From Eudorina sp. 2006-703-Eu-15 (Eukaryota; Chlorophyta; Chlorophyceae; Chlamydomonadales; Volvocaceae), in NCBI GenBank assembly GCA_003117195.1, contig BDSI01000002.1, positions 1,085,621 through 1,149,620 of the forward strand: a DNA stretch of 64,000 bases. The letters run 5' to 3'. This document shows positions 59,376 to 64,000 of this stretch, piece after piece (the stretch's first letter is position 1; every line of letters begins with the position of its first letter). The translations under genes and the position numbers were made by a program. The notes below the pieces were generated by a model, which saw only the letters and a program-made list of their open reading frames with translations, was not told the origin of the DNA and did no database searches.

Positions 59376-61432
59376 AGCACCTAGCGGGCTGGGGGGCTCT
59401 GTGTGTGTGTGTGCGTGAAAAGGACATGCGGGTTCGTGTCGTCTTGATGCGTGGCGGAGCAGCGTGGCGTGAGGGCGCGGAGGGACGTGAAGGGGGGGGG
59501 TGCTGGACGCGCTGGAGGCGGAAAGGCACTCGCGCTTTGGCAAGGCGCTTGAAGGAGGAGGAGGAGGTGGTGGGGGAGGAGGAGGACGGGGAGGAGGTGG
59601 GGGAGGCGGGAGACGGGGCGGATCAGGCGTAGCAGGAGGAGGAGGCGAAGGAGGGGGCGGCCAATACCAGGAGGACGAAGAGGACCTCTGGGGGCGTTTT
59701 GTACTCTTCACGGAGCGCATGGACACAATCGGCAGCGGATCCGAGATTGCCTCGTACGGGAAACCCTTTTTCAGTTGTCCGTTGATCGTTCGTTAGTAAT
59801 TAAATAAATATATTTTGGCTTTTCTGCAGCAGCTTGTAGCTTGTCCGTGCGGACGGTGGCTTGTCCGTGGGCCGGCCATGGCTCGATCACGCCGGGGCGC
59901 ATGGGGCAACGGCGCTTGGCGCACAGTATTAATCGCTTGCCGTACGGTATCAGTCACTTGCCGTACGGTATTAATCGCATAGAGTACTGCTGAAAGAACT
60001 ATTTTGATCCGTCTCCCCGACTCATGGACTGATGGGCTGCGGGTGTTGTGGATGCATCGCCGCTGGGGGTTTTGCAGCTGCATCATGTGGGTGGCTGTGA
60101 CGGGGGGACGAGGTGCGGAGGCATGGGCCTCGGAACGACCTTTCGGCCCCGCTGGGATCCTTTCCCTTGACTGCTGCGCGGCGGCGCGCACACGCAGAGC
60201 CCCTGCGGCGGGCGGGGGGGGGGAGGAGGTTGGGTAGCCCCCCTTTATTGACAAAAAAGGGTACGGGTAGACCGCAAAGCGACGCGGTGCTCCGATTTTC
60301 CTTACTTGCAGGCGTGTACAAACCGGCAGAACAATCCCCCCCGAGATGGGTTTGGTACGAGGTGACCTGACGTGGCATGATACGGCGTGTGGGGAAGATC
60401 GGGGGTCGCTTTCGTGCGCGCTGTCGCTTTCATGGCTATTGGGCGGGAGTTGGCCGCTCGGCAGCCCGGGTTGGGCGGGGGGGTTGCGTGGGCGGTAGCC
60501 CTGTTTGTCTGCGGGCAACGACAAAACAGACAGACACGTGCCCCTGCTGCCTTGATTCCAATCTTTCGCAGAGGGTTTAAGGGGGGGCGAGCTTTGGGTG
60601 CGGAGCGCGCACATTTTGGGGTTTGTGGTGTGGTGCGGTATCGCCCGTCGCGGGGTGCGCTGGAGGGTGGATGTGTTTTGTGCAGTGCGCGTGCGGGTCT
60701 GCGAGTTGGTGTGGCGATTTGCATGTGTACGACCTGTTGCTGTGTGCAGGTGAAAAAGTGTGTGCATGTGTGTGTGCGTGTGTGTGCGGGTCTGCGAATG
60801 TGTGTGGGCGTGTGGGTATTTCTATGGCGATACATGATCCGGTTTTTTGCCGCAGGGTTCTAGCAGGGCGGGTCCTCGGCACAACAACGCTGTCGGGATG
60901 GTCAAGCACCATACGACACTGTACGACACTATACGGCTTTCTGTTTGTTCGTGTGTATGTGTATGTTTAAGTGTTTGTTTGCCCCGTTGCTGCGCTGCGT
61001 AGCGCTGTGGAAATGGTTGGATGCTGTATCCGACGTGCACGCGCCCCCCCCCCCCGGCGTGCCGCTACGCGAATGCTCGGTCGAACCCGCCCTAGAGCGG
61101 CTGGGTGTGTGTCTGGGCTGCTTTCACTTTTTACCTGCTGGAGTGTGAAGTCGCACCACAGCCATTGGCCCCAAGGCATATGCCCGCCGGCTTGGGTGTG
61201 TCGTCGTTCGGACGGGCGCCCGACGCATCCGGACTCGAGGCCGGCGGTGCGGCGCCGCGCGGCCGCCATCATCCCTGCCGTACAACCCGTGCACTTGTAC
61301 GACGGCCGCGTCCTACGGCGACGGCCGCGTCGAAGACAGCCGTGGGCGGCGGCTGCGCCGGCGGGGACGCTGTTGCGCCCTTGCCGGGAGTCAGTGCGTG
61401 GGGGGTTAACGAACATGACCCTCTGCTAATTC
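59376..61432. other. Intergenic, PP2C 3' side, low-complexity
   Basis: It begins with a GT run and a Gly-coding purine-rich tract (59560-59660). An open frame at 59500-59796 ends in ordinary-looking residues (EEDLWGRFVLFTERMDT, ASYGKPFFSC) but has no supported start. Other items are a short tandem GTACGG array (59927-59980), a TTTATTGACAAAAAAGGG motif at 60243 also found at 27009, and a C10 run near 61048. No gene is supported. Confidence 0.5.
59927..59980. repeat. Tandem CTTGCCGTACGGTAT units
   Basis: The CTTGCCGTACGGTAT unit occurs twice with a 24-bp period, flanked by TATTAATCGC on both sides. Each unit centres on the palindrome CCGTACGG. Confidence 0.8.
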
Positions 61433-61931
61433 ATGGCTGCCGTTGTTTTTGTTAGTACTATGGACATGGTTCGTCGGGTGGCCCTTGTTAAGGGTCTGGT
61501 TTCGCGGCTGCGCCCCGGGGCTGGTTGGCGCTGCGGCCCCCAGCCACGATACAATACACGGTAGAGCAAGGAAGAGACAATGTAGGATAGTTGAATAAAG
61601 AGTGCTACGAAGGACAGCCCCGGCTGCGCCTCGGCATGCGAATATATACTCGTGGCCAGAAGGCCGGGTCTGCTTTGCACACGCTTCGCCCCGTCAAGTC
61701 TGCCTGTTGTTGCTTGGTACGAACGGGCCGTACACTAGGCACGCACACACCCAGCACACAGCACACAGCACAACAAACGTACTCATTGAGTCACATGCCA
61801 AACGTTGCAGCAGCAGCAGTGGCTCATTGGCATGTTGCTGGCGATGGTTGGTGGGTTTGGCGGCCTTCACCGTCTTTGAAAAGTACGGCATCCGGTTGCA
61901 AGTGCTCGGCCGTCGCATGGCGCGGCACTGA
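61433..61931 (+). CDS. Candidate small two-exon gene, unknown
   Basis: A tentative model joins 61433-61560 and 61811-61931 in phase 2 into 82 residues. The N-terminal half begins MAAVVFVSTMDMVRRVALVK, basic and lacking acids apart from one Asp, like an organelle-targeting segment. The C-terminal half has a short hydrophobic stretch (WRWLVGLAAFTVF) followed by EKYGIRLQVLGRRMARH and a stop. A TGTAA motif lies at 62125-62129, about 195 bp after the stop, a typical distance. The donor (GTAGAG) is weak, the acceptor lies at a CAG run, and no homologue is recognised. It may be chance. Confidence 0.3.
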
Positions 61932-62580
61932 CCGCAGCGCCCCAGGGGCACGTGGCAGAGGCCTCCCGGGGCCCCACGGCGGGTCCGAGACTGCGAAGCC
62001 CCCCTGGGGCCCACGATCGTGGTGGCGGTCAGGAGTGCGGTGGAGGTCATGTCGGCAGTGCTTTGGCACACCTGTACCCTTGGGGGCCCTGCCGGGCTGG
62101 ATCGTGTCAAGGGTTTGCCTCGCCTGTAACACGCCGGGTCGGCCGCCGTACAGCACGTGTCTGCCGAACGCCCCCTGTGGAGCTGAGGGGGCGGTGTCAG
62201 ACCGGTCGTGCGCTGCCGCGCGGGCCGTCAGACACACCAGCAGCACGCCGCCACGCGCCACCGCGCTCCCGCTCCCTTACCGGCAAGTACCGTATGTCAG
62301 ACCCGCCCGCGGCCCGCCTACCCCCTCCTCATTTGGTGACGGCCCCGCGGTGCGGTGAGGTGCGGTGCGATGCCCGCAACAAGCGGTGGCTGACGAATGG
62401 ACTTCGATGCTGCCCCGAAGAAGTGAAGGGACGGATGGATGGAGGGATGGGTGGTTGGGTGCGGACTTGCGGCGGCGGCTTCGGGTTCGGGGGCGGTCCG
62501 CCGCACTCCCGCTTTCCCGCTGTCGTAGGTGCTGGGGTGCGTTCAGACATGCTTTTGTGCAGTGCGGTGAGAACTCCGCT

Positions 62581-62616
<36 letters not shown>

Positions 62617-64000
62617 TTTTTCTGGGCTCGCGGTGCGCGCCCGCCTTGGCCATTGGCATTTGTACTTTTCGGAATAAGTTTAGTCATTGTACGGTATTTG
62701 TACGACATTCGTGTACGGCGGCGTCAAACCGCAAGTCTCTAGACGTGCGCACGCGTGTGAGGCTGTGTGTATGTGTGTGTATCTGTACGGGACGAGATGG
62801 TTGACGTGGAGTCCGCGGTACAGGGCGGGCAGCGCCTGCGGTCCAGGGCGGGCTCAGAGCGCTGCTGCCGGTGGTGGACCCGGTGGTGGTGCTGGAGGAG
62901 TAAGGACTGAATGCCGGACCAACAGCAGCCGCTTATGCTCACGGATATCATAAGAGAAAGATCCGACGGGGCCTGAGGGGGTGAAAGGTGGCGGACGCCT
63001 CGGGATCGCCTCTCGAGCGGTACGACACGCGCGCGGTGCCCGATCCCCCTCCCGGGTCCTGGCACCTGGCCGCCTCGCAGCTCCCTCCCTGGACCTTCCC
63101 GGCGTCCGTGGCGGTGGCGGCGGCGGCCTGTGGTGGCGGCGGCCTGTGGTGGCGGCGGCCCCCGCGGTGCCCCCGATGAGTGAGGGGCGGGGCCGCCAGC
63201 CCCACCACCCTGACGCAGTCCCCTCAACTGACCCCACCACCTCGGGGATTCCGTGGACGTGCTTGGGAGGCCTCGCGATGCGCCGACGTGCGCCGGGCGG
63301 GACCGCGCTTCTCGTGCCGCTGTGCCCCTGGGGAACATGCTGGTCCTGGTGCTGCTGCTGGTGGTGTCGTTTTGTGATTAGCTGTGTAGCTGTGTGCGTG
63401 TACGTTACCTGCGTGGTTGGTGCGGAGGGTGGTTTTGGGTTTGGTGGTGAGGACAGGGGGTGTCGTAGTACAGGTGCAGCCGTAGTGGGCAGGGCCTGAT
63501 TCGTTGGGGAACGGGCTTTGGCGGGCTGGGCTGTGTGCGGCGGGTACGAATGCGTGCTTGCGTAATGAGTGTTGGGGTGTGCAATGTGCGAGGGGGCATG
63601 CGTGGTTGTGCAGCCGCGCGATGTCCTCCGCTGTGGTTGTGGGCGCCGTCTGAAAGGCGTTTGCCGACGACGGGAGGTGCCTTCGTTGAGGGGAGGGGTG
63701 GGTGAATTTGGTGGCCGTGCCTGAGACCCTGCGCTGGCGATAACTGGGGGAAGGGGGAGGGGTTGGCGACGTGTGGGTTGGGGGCGGGGGAGGTGTGGTT
63801 GGTTGGTTGGTTGGTTGGTTGGTTGGCGTCCGCCCTGAAGAAGCCCCATCTGTGATGACTCATCGGTACACTGTACGGACGTAGTACGAATGGATTCGAC
63901 ATGCTCGCCACGCTGCTCGCGCGCCACGTCTCTTTGCCGGTCTTTCGCGCTTTCCTTCGATAAAGGATAATTTTAGCAATGTAAGTACAGCTGCTCAGAG
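61932..64000. other. Intergenic, repeat-rich window end
   Basis: It contains a (GCT)11 run at 62582-62614, a (GGTT)n run at about 63796-63827 and many GTACGG/GTACGAC words. An open frame ends ALLPVVDPVVVLEE then stop at about 62915, but no upstream exon could be linked. No gene is supported. Confidence 0.5.
62582..62614. repeat. (GCT)11 trinucleotide repeat
   Basis: Eleven uninterrupted GCT units in non-coding sequence. Confidence 0.95.

Noticed and set aside
59793..60767. 324-codon minus-strand frame
   Set aside because: Thr/His/Pro-rich translation opposite simple-sequence DNA; no motif, no supporting splice or start context.
62820..62920. Terminal exon ending ALLPVVDPVVVLEE
   Set aside because: Natural-looking C-terminus, but no linkable upstream exon or start; too short to support a gene.
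1..64000. tRNA, rRNA and snRNA genes
   Set aside because: No T-loop GTTCGANTCC-type element with a matching cloverleaf, and no rRNA or spliceosomal RNA signature was seen by eye; a covariance-model search would be decisive.

Overview
The window looks like nuclear DNA of a chlamydomonadalean (volvocine-type) green alga. It is GC-rich and intron-dense: exons of 20-400 bases are separated by short GT-AG introns, many opening with GTACG or GTGAG. It carries long Ala/Gly/Ser/Pro low-complexity coding stretches and some TGTAA motifs, the poly(A) signal used in this group. All protein identities come from reading translations by eye. Exon borders come from splice signals plus exact phase bookkeeping; seven of the eight main genes give closed, in-phase models.

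Layout from left to right. (1) Minus strand, 1-4213: 5' half of RPN2/PSMD1, a 26S proteasome base subunit, cut by the window start. (2) Minus, 6402-10522: an M20 amidohydrolase of the IAA-amino acid hydrolase (ILR1-like) type, with a signal peptide and a C-terminal KDEL. (3) Plus, 10878-11571: the R-SNARE YKT6, head-to-head with (2). (4) Minus, 12089-15054: VPS72/SWC2 (YL1), a SWR1-complex histone H2A.Z chaperone, convergent with YKT6. (5) Plus, 16539-29991: a 26-exon calpain built from two tandem calpain modules. The first keeps Cys-His-Asn and the second has lost all three; the protein ends in a CaaX box. (6) 29992-36687: a repeat-rich gene-poor stretch. (7) Minus, 36688-45726: an unrecognised multi-pass membrane protein with a very long low-complexity tail. 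(8) Plus, 46233-53469: BRAP/BRAP2-type RING plus UBP zinc-finger E3 ligase, head-to-head with (7). (9) Plus, 55329-59375: a PP2C (PPM) phosphatase. (10) 59376-64000: mostly non-coding and repeat-rich, with one weak two-exon small-gene candidate.

The genes do not form one pathway. They are housekeeping functions (proteasome, ER-Golgi fusion, chromatin, ubiquitin signalling, phosphatase signalling) interleaved with two more lineage-specific genes, the double calpain and the low-complexity membrane protein. Compact divergent pairs (M20/YKT6, 355 bp; membrane protein/BRAP, 506 bp) probably share promoters. At least two families of short dispersed repeats recur in introns and intergenic DNA. The most interesting system is the tandem calpain, with a decayed second active site, GC-AG introns, probable lipidation, and a second copy of its CaaX-stop end just downstream.
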